Assembly: GCA_026419775.2 (NCBI GenBank)
Contig: JAOPGA020000153.1
Location: 1-25,805, forward strand
Direction: 5' to 3'
DNA: 25,805 nucleotides
Source of the DNA: Acrasis kona
Lineage: Eukaryota; Heterolobosea; Eutetramitea; Acrasida; Acrasidae
In this document: piece by piece, positions 16,322 to 25,805 of the stretch
Layout of the letters: each line of letters begins with the position of its first letter
Numbering within the stretch: the stretch's first letter is position 1
Program-made: the position numbers and the translations under genes
Notes under the pieces: generated by a model
The model's input: only the letters and a program-made list of their open reading frames with translations
What the model was told of the DNA's origin: nothing
Database searches by the model: none

Positions 16322-16850
16322 ATGTTACTGAAGGTTATCTTCTTCCTTGCTACGATTGCTGTGGTGTTTGCAGGGCATAAAATTGAAGTCGTTAACAGAT
16401 GCGGTGGAAGAGCCCTGCTCATGTACACAGGCATTCCTGGAGGTAGGCCTATTGACGTCAATAATGGCTACTACACCGATGGTGACCTCAGATCCTTTAT
16501 TATTTATAGGCAAGGGGGTTCTTGTGGATTGAACGGTGAGAATTGTATCACAGGTAAATTTTCTATCAGTTCGAAAACTAAACATAATAGTCGAGGGATC
16601 ATTGTTCAATACCCCTGATGGAAGAGCTCAGAATTCGGTTAATCTCTCTCTTGTTGGAAGCCACAAGATTAACAATCCTGCATCCTTTACTTTCGCTGGA
16701 GCTACTTTTAAATGCTCTGGTAGAAAAGATAGCGCTACTTGTAAATGTGGTTATGGAGGAGCATATTGTGCCGATGGAGATGGCAGAAGTGGAGCAGCCA
16801 TCAGAAGTGGCTATGGAAACAATCAAGGCCTTAAAATTACTTTTTGTTAA
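16322..16850 (+). CDS. Small secreted Cys-rich protein, fungal 'glycopeptide'-like
   Basis: Two exons, 16322-16553 and 16591-16850, joined in phase 1 across a 37-nt intron, give a 163-residue protein. Residues 1-17 form a clear signal peptide (hydrophobic, ending VFA), so it is secreted. The mature part begins HKIEVVNRCG, followed by GGxCGxNGENC (C68, C75), a Gly-rich Cys cluster (CKCGYGGAYC) and a final LKITFC. The layout (N-terminal strand with NRC, central CGxNGxxC, terminal ITFC) resembles the small thaumatin-fold-like proteins annotated as 'glycopeptide' in fungi. The intron is needed: without it the first frame ends at 16616-16618 and the family-like C terminus is out of frame. The role is unknown; a wall or extracellular matrix function is inference. 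An AATAAA lies shortly after the stop. Confidence 0.75.
16554..16590 (+). other. 37-nt intron in the secreted-protein gene
   Basis: Donor GTAAAT, branch-like CTAAAC and acceptor ATAATAG; AAAC is followed by exactly seven bases to the splice site. Its removal restores one frame matching the family's C-terminal half. Confidence 0.75.
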
Positions 16851-17026
16851 GAATGTGTACTGAATAAAAAGTGCCTTGTCGAATAGAGTCGTTAATTAAT
16901 AGGAACATTAACTTTATTCTGGGTTTTTCATCTCTTTGGCAATCGTTGGTTGATTTGCCCTTGAAAACTCTTTTCAGTTGTTTCTCCAAATCTACTTTGA
17001 GTAAATGTAGATTTAGAATGCCCGGT

Positions 17027-18187
17027 TCATGATGGACTATAATTTATCTCCAAGTCTACATAAATTTGTTTATTCACAAAGCTCAAAATCTTGTATTGAA
17101 ACTCTGGCACAGGACCTCTTTGACTTGGTAGTTTAAACATGAACACATAGTTGGCGCCACACATTGTGCACAGGATAACACTAAAATAATCAACAACAAG
17201 ATTACAAATGGTATGCCCAGTCGGAACTACTCCGAGTTTAAAAATAATGACGCCACTCCAAATGTCGACCAAATTGACGTCTTTTGTACCGTGGCCTATA
17301 TGAACCACATAATTGGACCCAACATGAGCCCACCATCCCTCATCGCACTGAAATCTTTTGATTACATGTCCGTCTTCGTAATTCCATATCACAACCATTT
17401 TACAACAAATGATGGCAGCAAACCGATCTTGATTGACCAAATAAATGTGCAAAACGTTCTGCACACTGATTTGTCTTGTCTGAGTTCTACTTCTAGTGTC
17501 GATCACGATGATTTTATCTGATAGCTCTGAATACACAATGACCCTTCCATTTGATAGCGGAACTATGATGGTGCGCTCGCTTAGAGACATGTTGATGCAC
17601 CAAATTCTTCTGCATTGCCTCATGTTGTAGAGCGCAAGACCAGTAAAGTGTATTCCGTTGTAGTCCTTCAACAAAAAGATGTATTGATCAAAAACAACAC
17701 CGGCAAACCTATCGAGGCCGAGGTTACCGTCGTCGATTATTTGCAACGTGCTTTTATCGATAATCTTAAAACTCTGCAGTCTTCTGTGTGTAATTTGTCT
17801 GTCGAATGCATAAAGATACTTGTGATCTTGAACTAGAATGCATGTCATGGTGCGAAGATGATTAAATAGAACAGACTTTGTTGGATAATGCTGTATATTG
17901 ATACAATAACTTTTATTGCAGGCGAGGCGATCCGATCCGATGCTTAATGGAGAAGCAATTTCATCATATGTCTTCAATACTACTTTTCTGCATTGATTGT
18001 TGACAAGATCTTCACCATGAAAATAAAAAAACTTTGTTCGAAATCTTTCATCCATCAGAGAAATAGCCAGTTCGTTATCTTCGTCGGCATTATACGTATC
18101 AATCTCCGTCGTTGTAATTGTCTTCTTCATAATATAATCAGTCTTTAATCGCTTCTTGTATGATTTTCTGTTCTCCCTTACTTGCAT
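17027..18187 (-). CDS. Beta-propeller-like protein with degenerate WD-type repeats
   Basis: An intact 386-codon frame from ATG 18187. After a basic N terminus (KSYKKRLK, 9-16) and an acidic linker come repeated strand patterns of about 40 residues ending in WD-like motifs: LYAFDRQI (125-132), KIIVIDTRS (225-233), VVIWNYEDG (265-273) and VNLVDIWSG (304-312). Such repeats build a propeller used for protein-protein contact; the partner is unknown. The repeats are too diverged to name a family, and F-box-like or BBS-type propellers remain possible. It is divergent from the DUF501-like gene, separated by 174 bp, and convergent with the secreted-protein gene. No signal peptide or membrane segment is seen. 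Confidence 0.65.
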   Translation of the reverse strand: MQVRENRKSYKKRLKTDYIMKKTITTTEIDTYNADEDNELAISLMDERFRTKFFYFHGEDLVNNQCRKVVLKTYDEIASPLSIGSDRLACNKSYCINIQHYPTKSVLFNHLRTMTCILVQDHKYLYAFDRQITHRRLQSFKIIDKSTLQIIDDGNLGLDRFAGVVFDQYIFLLKDYNGIHFTGLALYNMRQCRRIWCINMSLSERTIIVPLSNGRVIVYSELSDKIIVIDTRSRTQTRQISVQNVLHIYLVNQDRFAAIICCKMVVIWNYEDGHVIKRFQCDEGWWAHVGSNYVVHIGHGTKDVNLVDIWSGVIIFKLGVVPTGHTICNLVVDYFSVILCTMCGANYVFMFKLPSQRGPVPEFQYKILSFVNKQIYVDLEINYSPS

Positions 18188-18361
18188 TGTTGGTTGACCT
18201 ACATTTGCAACAAAGCGAAGTAAATGGAAGTTTTAGCAAATACATGTAGGCTAGAACAAATCATAATTTAATTATACCTCTAAATTGTGCACATAGCGTT
18301 AAGAATTTAAATGTTTATTGTAATAGGTTAATCCTCTTACAAGATTTTATAAAAAATACAC
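18188..18361. promoter_or_regulatory. Short bidirectional promoter region
   Basis: 174 bp between divergent ATGs. AT-rich toward the plus-strand gene, with a TTATAAAAAAT element about 15 bp before its ATG. No clear operator is seen. Confidence 0.4.
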
Positions 18362-19201
18362 ATGTCCTCTGACGAAATATCACATGAATTGAAAATCCTG
18401 TCAAAAAGTGAACAAATTGAAAACAAGGACGTAACAGCAAATGACATGGTTGTGCTCAAGAAGCAGCTCAACAAGAAGAAAATGACAGAGCCAAGAGCGA
18501 TTCTTAAGAGATGTAAGTGGGGCTACCCGCAAGTTACTTTCGCGTTATCTGCAAATCAAAAGGGGAATAACTCTTTGAAGAAGAAGTCCAAGCCTACCAT
18601 GGAATTCGTTCCTGGAACCTTGATGTGGTTGACATGCCCGCGCATTAGAGACTATGTATCAAAGCTAGAAGCAGATATTAGCACTTTCAATTCCATACGA
18701 AGACATTTTGGAATTGTAAAAGATACAGACGATTCCGAGGAGCATGTGAATGTTGACAATCTAGTCAAGTTACACGAGAGCTTTGATAATTACAATAAAT
18801 GGCTGATTGAACACGAGAACCTATTATCGTATGAGGAGTTTCTTTTGTGGGTGTCTGCCAACTCTCACAGAATTCCTCACCAAGATGATGAAGACGAAGC
18901 TGCCGAGCCACAAGAAAATCAAAAAAAAAGAAAGCGGGAGAGAGCCGACGTAAACATTGAAGACATACAGCAGAGGTTTGGTAATGCTGGTGTTGGTGAA
19001 AGGGATGCTATAAAATGCATACATGCCCACACTGGTCCATTCTTGGCCGGCGTAGATGATCATGTTGGAAGGTTTGTTTATGGAAAGGCATCAGAAAAGG
19101 TCAAGGATCTAGAAGGAGACATTGAGGACATTGAAAACGCTCTTGACTGCAGATCGGACTGTATTAAATGTAAGATTTATGATCCCACTATTAAAAATTG
19201 A
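18362..19201 (+). CDS. DUF501-like protein
   Basis: An intact 279-codon frame. Hallmarks of the DUF501 family are visible in order: GYPQV near residue 54, PGTLMWLTCPR (84-94) followed by a YVSKLE helix, a helical insert with HESFDNYNKWL (138-148), and GERDAIKCIHAHTGPFLAG (212-230). Bacterial DUF501 proteins are about 150-180 residues; here an acidic insert with a KKRKRER nuclear-type signal (188-194) and an N-terminal charged extension add length. The C terminus has CX3CX2C (263, 267, 270), possibly a metal site. The biochemical function of the family is unknown. The gene lies 79 bp before the EPG5-like gene on the same strand. No introns are apparent. Confidence 0.75.
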   Translation: MSSDEISHELKILSKSEQIENKDVTANDMVVLKKQLNKKKMTEPRAILKRCKWGYPQVTFALSANQKGNNSLKKKSKPTMEFVPGTLMWLTCPRIRDYVSKLEADISTFNSIRRHFGIVKDTDDSEEHVNVDNLVKLHESFDNYNKWLIEHENLLSYEEFLLWVSANSHRIPHQDDEDEAAEPQENQKKRKRERADVNIEDIQQRFGNAGVGERDAIKCIHAHTGPFLAGVDDHVGRFVYGKASEKVKDLEGDIEDIENALDCRSDCIKCKIYDPTIKN

Positions 19202-19280
19202 ACTGTAATTGACATGTGTTATTTTGTTCTTCTTTTTGTAATATTTAAGAAAGTCCAACGTTCAAGTTCATCAAGAACAC

Positions 19281-22200
19281 ATGGAGGATGAATGGTCACG
19301 TGAAAAGGATGTACAAGATCTTTCCCGTATGCCCATTGAATTGACTCAATTTGAGCATATTCAGGACGCGTATCGGTTGTCGGTGGATGGTATCACGAAC
19401 ACACACAAAATGGAAAGTCAAACAAATATCAATACACCCACAGAGGCACTCTATACAATACAATACCCACTCAAACATGATGAAGATGTGGAACAAGTAG
19501 AAACGTCGGTCATCAACAGTCGTCCAGTACAAGCCGTGAATCAAAAGGAAGAAGATATTGACGCCTTTTACGTGGTTGATGTTGATAGTAGTGGATTTTC
19601 GTTAGCTAAAGAAGAAAAAGTAGAGACTCACCTCGTACCCACCATTATTAATCAACAAACACCCAGCGCACCCACATCTCTTCTACAAGACGACAACATC
19701 GTGACGCCATCGGCAGATGCACTGTTTCAATTCGACATTCCACAACCACAACTAATTTATGCCAACTTGAACTTGGATGATTTCACTAGAATGAAGGCAG
19801 AACTACACAAGGGATATTCGACTGGGTACTTGATGAACGAAGAGCAGGTCATGAAGTCGTTCGAACAAGACGTGCTCACCACAGACAATGAATTCTTCAA
19901 TCTAGTGCAGCGCTATTACCAAGCGACCATCGAATCGTTCAAAATGAATCAAAAACTAAAAGTATGTGATCCGTCTTCCTGCTGATTTAACGTGATAGAT
20001 GATCGACAGCGAGAGAGATGCATTGTGCACGCAAGTATTCCTACAAGAAACAAAAACAGTACAGACGCCACGTCTCAAGTGTTTGGACGGAACGGTGGTG
20101 AGCGATGCCTTTCAAACAAAAGTAGCCGTGCTGCACAGGCCCAACCTGGAACGACTGCAGGTGGTGGTGGAACTATCCAGATCGACATTATTCGAACAAG
20201 TCATCACGTGTCAACTCCACGAACGACTCTTGAAACAAAAGATTAATTGCTACCTCGACACATTATATCAATCGCCGCCGCTATCCACGTTATCCAATCA
20301 CACCGCCGCCGTACCTCATCACGACATGCACGCATCGTCCATCCAACAGGAACGAACCAGTCAACAATTACGCGACTGCATCAACACGTTGTTTCACTTT
20401 GAGAGGAGCGCCAGATTAAATCAAGACGATCGCCTGGTCGACACCCTTCGACAATGGATCAAGCAGGTCACGTCCTATCAGATCAGATTCTGCAACATTC
20501 ATCAACATTTATTCCTGATTCATCACCTGTCCAGGTGCAGAGGCATCGCACGGTGGGGAAGCGATTGTCTGCACGTACCGCCCATTCGAGATGATGCAGG
20601 ATTAGATTTGTTCGTGATTAGTTTGTCGGCGCTGGTTCGATTCGATCGCAGCGGAGAGGACGAGGACGAGAATCGATTGGACGATTCTGATTATGCCGCA
20701 TTGTGGGATCAATTTGCATTTAGTGATTTGGTGCAGTACTTGTTCGTGACCACCAAGCAACAAGACACGGGCACTAGTTTTCGCGACTGGAGCACTAGTT
20801 ATGCCGTGTTGGACACCATGATTCACAAATTGGAGAGCAGCTTGCACGATCCGCACGTGTTGCAGCAGCCAGCATTTGCCCGATTGGTGGCGCAGACCAT
20901 CGCACGCATACCACAGTACGTGATGAACGCACTGATTCACACGCATCACTGGGGCGATGCCATCGTGCAGCAGCACTTTAACGTGCTCATCATCAAGTGC
21001 TTCAACGCTCTGTTCCACAGCGTGAATGCTGGTCGCGATGATTGCGTCAAGGCCAACGGATTGTGGAGCTTCTTGAGCGAAATACCCTACGAACATGCCT
21101 CCGATTTGACCGCCTGTATACTATTCTATAATTTATTCTGCAATGCCGATGGCATCCATGCACAGCATCAACACATGACCGACTTTAACGAATGGCAACG
21201 ATTCATCAGCACGTTTCATGCCAGGGAATCATTTGGCGATTTGTTGATCGGCATGCAGTCGCAGAGCTATCACTTGATTCACGTCATGATCAAGATTGCA
21301 AGCACCCATCACGTCAGCATCGCCAGCATCATTTTGTACGAATTGTTTCAAATTGCTCAGGTGCACGCCAAGGCCAGAGAAGTGTTTTATAGGGAAGCAC
21401 CGGGTGCACTCGGCAAGATTTGCGATGCTCACGTGGAGCTCACCAACATGGTGATTGCCTTGATCAGGACCCATGCGCCGCTGTTCGACAGAGAAATGAT
21501 CACCTTGATCAAATCGCTGCCCATTTCATCATTTCGCATCACCAGCGTCGATCTGCAGCACGTTGCTCACTTGTTGATGGACCATGACGTGCAATCGGTG
21601 CAATTCTGTGCTGCCAGGTACTTGGTCGGTAAATTACACTGGGGCACCGATGCTGCATTGTTCCCAGGCCAATTACAGACGCAAGCATGCTTGATGCTAT
21701 GTGCTGCGCTGCATCGACAGCAATCAAAATATGTGGCGCCCTATGTGGGCCAGAGTTACTTCAAGACCGATCACGATGGCAATCTGCTCAAATCATTCGA
21801 ATCATTCGTGTGGAAGTGCATCACGCAGTGTGAATTCAGCGACGAGCGTGGACGTCCCATATTGTCCCTGTACGAATGGAACGATGCAGCGGTGGCCGAT
21901 TGCGTACAGAGCGTCGATGCCATCAATCACAACAGCAACGGCACGGATCCAGATGGCATCAGTCTGTACTTGTTATCGTCGTGCACTCGTGTGGGATATC
22001 ATGCACAGGAATTCAACGATCGAATCGTGCCGTGCTTGCATCAATTGTTGATTCACAAGAAGGATGCTCAATTGATACGCATCATGGGCGACACCATGCT
22101 GAGGATGACCATGATGGAGCAATGCAGCATCGGATTGGAGATTATACTACAAGAAATGATGAACGCCGACAGCAACGATAGCATCGTGAGGAGCACCATG

Positions 22201-25200
22201 GGATTGTTCGTCAAGAATAGAGTGGTCGGCAATCGATTGACCAAACTGATGGATTACGTGATCGACATGATGGATCGCACCCATGATGCCAGCACCACCT
22301 ATCAATTGGCATGTGCATGGATCAAGTGCATCGTGCAGTGCAGCGTGGATTGGATTCATGACGCGTGCTGCGTGTATGCATTGGATAGGATAGCACGTTG
22401 TTTGTATTGCGCCCATGTGGATTGGATCAAGGTGGGAGGCATTCGTCTCACATTGTTGCTGAATGATTTGTTCGAGAGCAAACAAGCCATCGATCAAATC
22501 AACAAGATGAGTTTGGTCAACAATAGTTACTTTTATACCGTTGGTTATCCCAATCAATTCTTTAGGAGAGGATTTGTGTTTTCTTCAAAAACCATCGACG
22601 TGAAGCAGGATGGCATCCACATGTGCTACATGCTATTGTTGCACTTGGCACGCGTGGAACAAGAGCATCGAAGGGTGATCGCTCATTGGTGTTTGGACCA
22701 CAACAGATCGTTGGAGGTGGTGATCAAGGAATTGAACAGCGCATCCCATCAGGTCCACGAATTGTGTATATATAGAACATTAGCACATGCCATGAGCTAC
22801 AGTCAACAAGTGATCGATCAATCGTCATCACCACCCTCGGATCAACTATTATTAATGTATTGGCAATTATTCTTTAATTTGTATTTTGAATCGCTCGGCA
22901 CCACCCAACAACAAGTCGATCGCTCGTCGCCACCACAAAAGAAATTGGTTCGATTCTATGGTCATTTATTCTTGCGTTGTTTGCCCAGTCACATGGAATT
23001 ATTCAAGGACATGCAGGCATTGTTCGAGAAATTAGCCAAGCATTATCAACAACGCAACGTCCAGCTGTGTAGAACATTTACTGCCATGCACTTGTGGAGC
23101 AGAGATTGTGCGCGTGATTTCTTCTCCTTCGTAGGTACCATGGATCATCACCCAGGTGCTTACCATCGAGAAATATTGATCAGCGTGATGAATCAACAAG
23201 TGTACGAAGACGTTCAGTACGTGTGGGCGTTGATGCCCGCCGCCGCCACCATTCATCATCACTCCCTATCATCACCACCCAGGATGATTCATAAAAGAAG
23301 CGACAGCACCGTTCTGTCGGCGAGCGTCAGCATATTATTTGATTTCAAATCAAAGTGTGCAGAAGAGTTATCGAGAAGATTGAAACCACCACAACTGAGT
23401 TTGAATGGATCGAGGTTCATATTGGACGATCGCATGATGTTGACCACGGTGGACACCTCCAAGATTACCAAATCCATTCAATTGTATCAATTGTTGTGGA
23501 GGAAGAGATTGGCGGTGGATCTAGAGTACATGGATGCCGTGCCCAAGCAATACAAGACCATCAAGAAGACTGTGCAGATGAGCATACCGTGCTACAAGGG
23601 TAGTTTGTTGTGCAGAGGGCCTGCAGCGGCAGTATTCTTTTATGACGAAATGGTGGAGGATGATCGCAACATTCAACTCATTGCAAGAAATACCAACATT
23701 ATGAACAGCAGATACGAACACGCTCGATTGTGGGACGATGATGAGTTGATTGATTTGTTGATTCGATTGGAATACACCATCAAGCACTCGTTGCAAAAAA
23801 CGGACTGGTTCTACGTGGTGGCCGCTGCCTATGATGAATCGGTCGCCGATTACATTCCATTGAATCATCACTGGCGACAATTCTTGGATCAATTGGGACG
23901 CGAAGTGAGCGACAGTCGGCATGTGGATGGATTGTTGGAATTTGCGTTCGGCAATAGAAAAGAAGAACGCGGCGACGTGAACAAGCGAGTACAAATCATC
24001 GTGCCCTATTGCAACGTGATGCAATATCATGATCATTCCGAACTATTGAACAAGTTGAAACATGCATGTGCACAGTATGGATGCAGCGCCATCATACCCC
24101 TGTATCAAAAGATTCACGTGTCAGAGTTGTTGATCAACAATCCATCGTTTCATATCGAATCGTTCATGACTCAATTGGTGGATACCATCAAGTGCATTCA
24201 TCAACAATCGCCCACCAAGGCCATCTACGACGTTCAACTGCACATGTTGAGCGTGTTGACCGCTCATCAATTTCCAAAGTGGATGCCTCATGCACTGCGA
24301 TTGTGTTTGAGCAGCAGGAACCAAATACCGCTGTCCATGGTGCTACATCACATGCACCAACACGTGGATTATCATCAAATCGCTCACCATGATGGGGTCA
24401 AGCAGTGCGTGAGCGTGATTTGTGAACAAGTGTGGCAGTGGAGGAGATTCTCGCAATCCAGCGCCTATCAATGCATACCGCCTGATGTGTTGGATCACAT
24501 CATGGTGATACTGTGTCACTTGTTACGCACGCCCATTCATGATGCACGAATTGCATTCGAATTGATATGTATTGGATTCGAACCCTTCGTCTTCTCCACC
24601 ACGCGTCAAGAATTCACCAGCGACGTTAGTCAATCGTCATCGTCGTTGATTGCACCATGGGATGCCACAAACAAGGACCATGCCAACAGTGCTGCCAGAG
24701 TGATGGAACACTTCGTGGAGTTGATCAACATGGCATCGGAGCGCGATGCAGATACGCTGTGTCATGTGTGGCACATGTATCATACCATATTATATCCACA
24801 ACAATTATATCACCATGCTCATTTGTGTAGAATCAAGTGGTACCTGTGGACGCAGATGGACGCACTTCAATTGAATCAAATGGTGCAACAATCCAATCAC
24901 AATGCCCATCACCACCACAGCACCATTGCCTTTTTATCTCACGTGACTAGAAATGTACCATGGCAAGTGGTATTGCGCAATCAGCGCCATGTGCCTGGAT
25001 TCTGTAGCGATTTGATCTTGTTGTGCATTCGATTGACCACGTGCAACAAGGACTTTTGTGACGAATTGATGAATAATGATTCGTCGCTATCAAATGCCAT
25101 CAAGTCATCACGAGTGGGTCGTGATATTAGCGCAGTCGAATACGTGAATTTACTAGACGAGTGTAGATTGGATCAAGGCAATAAATTGATCACTCAACGT

Positions 25201-25805
25201 CAATGTGGATCCGTGTTTACTGTACTACAGGTGCCATGTTTGCCTCCCATCAACAAGGAACAACAAGAATCCATTCAAGGAATTCACCTGTGCAACTACG
25301 CAGTGTACTTGATCAATCAATTCAATAGAGTGTTCAATCAAACGGTGGCAAGCAGACACCCATTATCTGATTATCTCACCTCCACCAAACACTTGCTATT
25401 ATCACAGTTGCTATCCATTGCGTCCGACCATGAAGAGGACGTGCTGAATAATGTGGTGGGACAAGTGTTGAACATGTTGAATCAACGCAGCGATCAACAT
25501 CAACAATTGTTCCAGGTCATGATTGGATGCGTGGTGCAGAGTGGATTGATTGCGTCCAGTGCCATTCGATGCGTGACTAGTTTGAATAACGTGAACACTG
25601 AAATGTGTTACTTGGTGGAGTGCAGCTTGAGAAGCATGTGCCTGAATCATCACCAACAACAATACGACATGTGGGCATTCGTGTGGGATCATTTGGTGAT
25701 TCATGGCAGCGATGATGATGCAGTGCGACATGGTTTCTTGTTGGAGTGTTGTGCGTCTGGATGTGCTCTCACCGTGTTCGCGCTCATCACCAAGAGACTG
25801 CGAAT
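19281..25805 (+). CDS. EPG5-like autophagy tethering factor (3' end beyond window)
   Basis: Exon 1 (19281-19961, 227 codons), a 37-nt phase-0 intron (19962-19998), and exon 2 open to the window end (19999-25805), giving at least 2162 residues; human EPG5 is about 2,580. EPG5 is a large helical RAB7 effector that tethers autophagosomes to late endosomes/lysosomes and promotes SNARE assembly. The match rests on the N-terminal third: acidic disordered residues 1-160; a block around 170-227 in which a short repeat-like tether segment precedes VQRYYQATIESF; CLDG (255-258) followed by long helices (270-300); HLSRCRGIARW (402-412); LVGKLHWG with ACLMLC (about 765-790); and SLYLLSSCTRVGYHAQEF (about 880-900). 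The rest is uniformly helical, with His/Gln-rich loops. No membrane segment is seen. Composition is visibly less AT-rich than the transposon half. The assignment is from recalled family pattern, not alignment. Confidence 0.75.
19962..19998 (+). other. 37-nt intron in the EPG5-like gene
   Basis: Donor GTATGTG, branch-like TTTAAC and acceptor GTGATAG, with seven bases after AAC. It contains in-frame stops, and its removal joins two long open frames in phase 0. Confidence 0.85.

Noticed and set aside
20602-25731. Long minus-strand open frames opposite the EPG5-like gene (for example 20602-21096, 22147-22557, 23521-24036)
   Set aside because: They lie fully antisense to a continuous open frame of more than 1900 codons and have His/Gln-rich shadow composition; no family pattern.

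Overview
This is nuclear DNA of a eukaryote. The evidence is spliceosomal introns that are very short (34-41 nt, GT...AG, with a TAAC- or AAAC-type branch motif 6-7 nt before the acceptor), non-LTR, DIRS-like and PIF/Harbinger-like transposable elements, Asn- and Gln-rich low-complexity tracts, and a giant EPG5-like gene. The standard code is used. I cannot name the species. The mix (EPG5-like tether, DIRS element, N/Q tracts, DUF501-like protein, a small secreted Cys-rich protein resembling the fungal 'glycopeptide' family) fits an amoebozoan or another unicellular eukaryote near the fungi/animals better than a plant or animal. That placement is inference.

The window has two halves. Positions 1 to about 14,800 are a graveyard of mobile elements. 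On the minus strand there is an Asn-rich ORF (757-1242) and a gag-like ORF (1260-2162), then a nearly intact LINE polyprotein with endonuclease, reverse transcriptase, RNase H and zinc-knuckle domains (2607-6620, probably continuing to 6714 through a frameshift). A roughly 150-bp TIR-like arrangement at 6823-9220 bounds a decayed PIF/Harbinger transposon with two divergent genes, the transposase (minus) and an accessory protein (plus). Each carries one nonsense codon, and the transposase also has one frameshift. The right TIR cuts into a coiled-coil pseudogene (9221-9786). A truncated DIRS-like element follows (gag-like 10998-11420 and RT 9968-11062, minus strand). Next comes an island of about 3 kb flanked by inverted repeats (11705-14790), holding ORF fragments, a 108-bp tandem repeat and a run of five alternating small hairpins. 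Three single-base N calls (9122, 10694, 10901) all fall in this repeat-rich half.

Positions of about 14,800 to 25,805 are gene-dense and look like host sequence: a possible spliced ORF (14770-15165), a Gln/Asn-rich hypothetical (15491-15997, minus), a small secreted Cys-rich protein with one 37-nt intron (16322-16850), a beta-propeller-like protein (17027-18187, minus) divergent from a DUF501-like protein (18362-19201), and then a very large gene from 19281 past the window end. The last starts with a 227-codon exon, has a 37-nt phase-0 intron and continues in one open frame for at least 1935 codons. Its N-terminal third resembles EPG5, the autophagosome-lysosome tethering factor. I see no operon-like organisation; neighbouring genes are linked only by short shared promoters (8004-8104 and 18188-18361).
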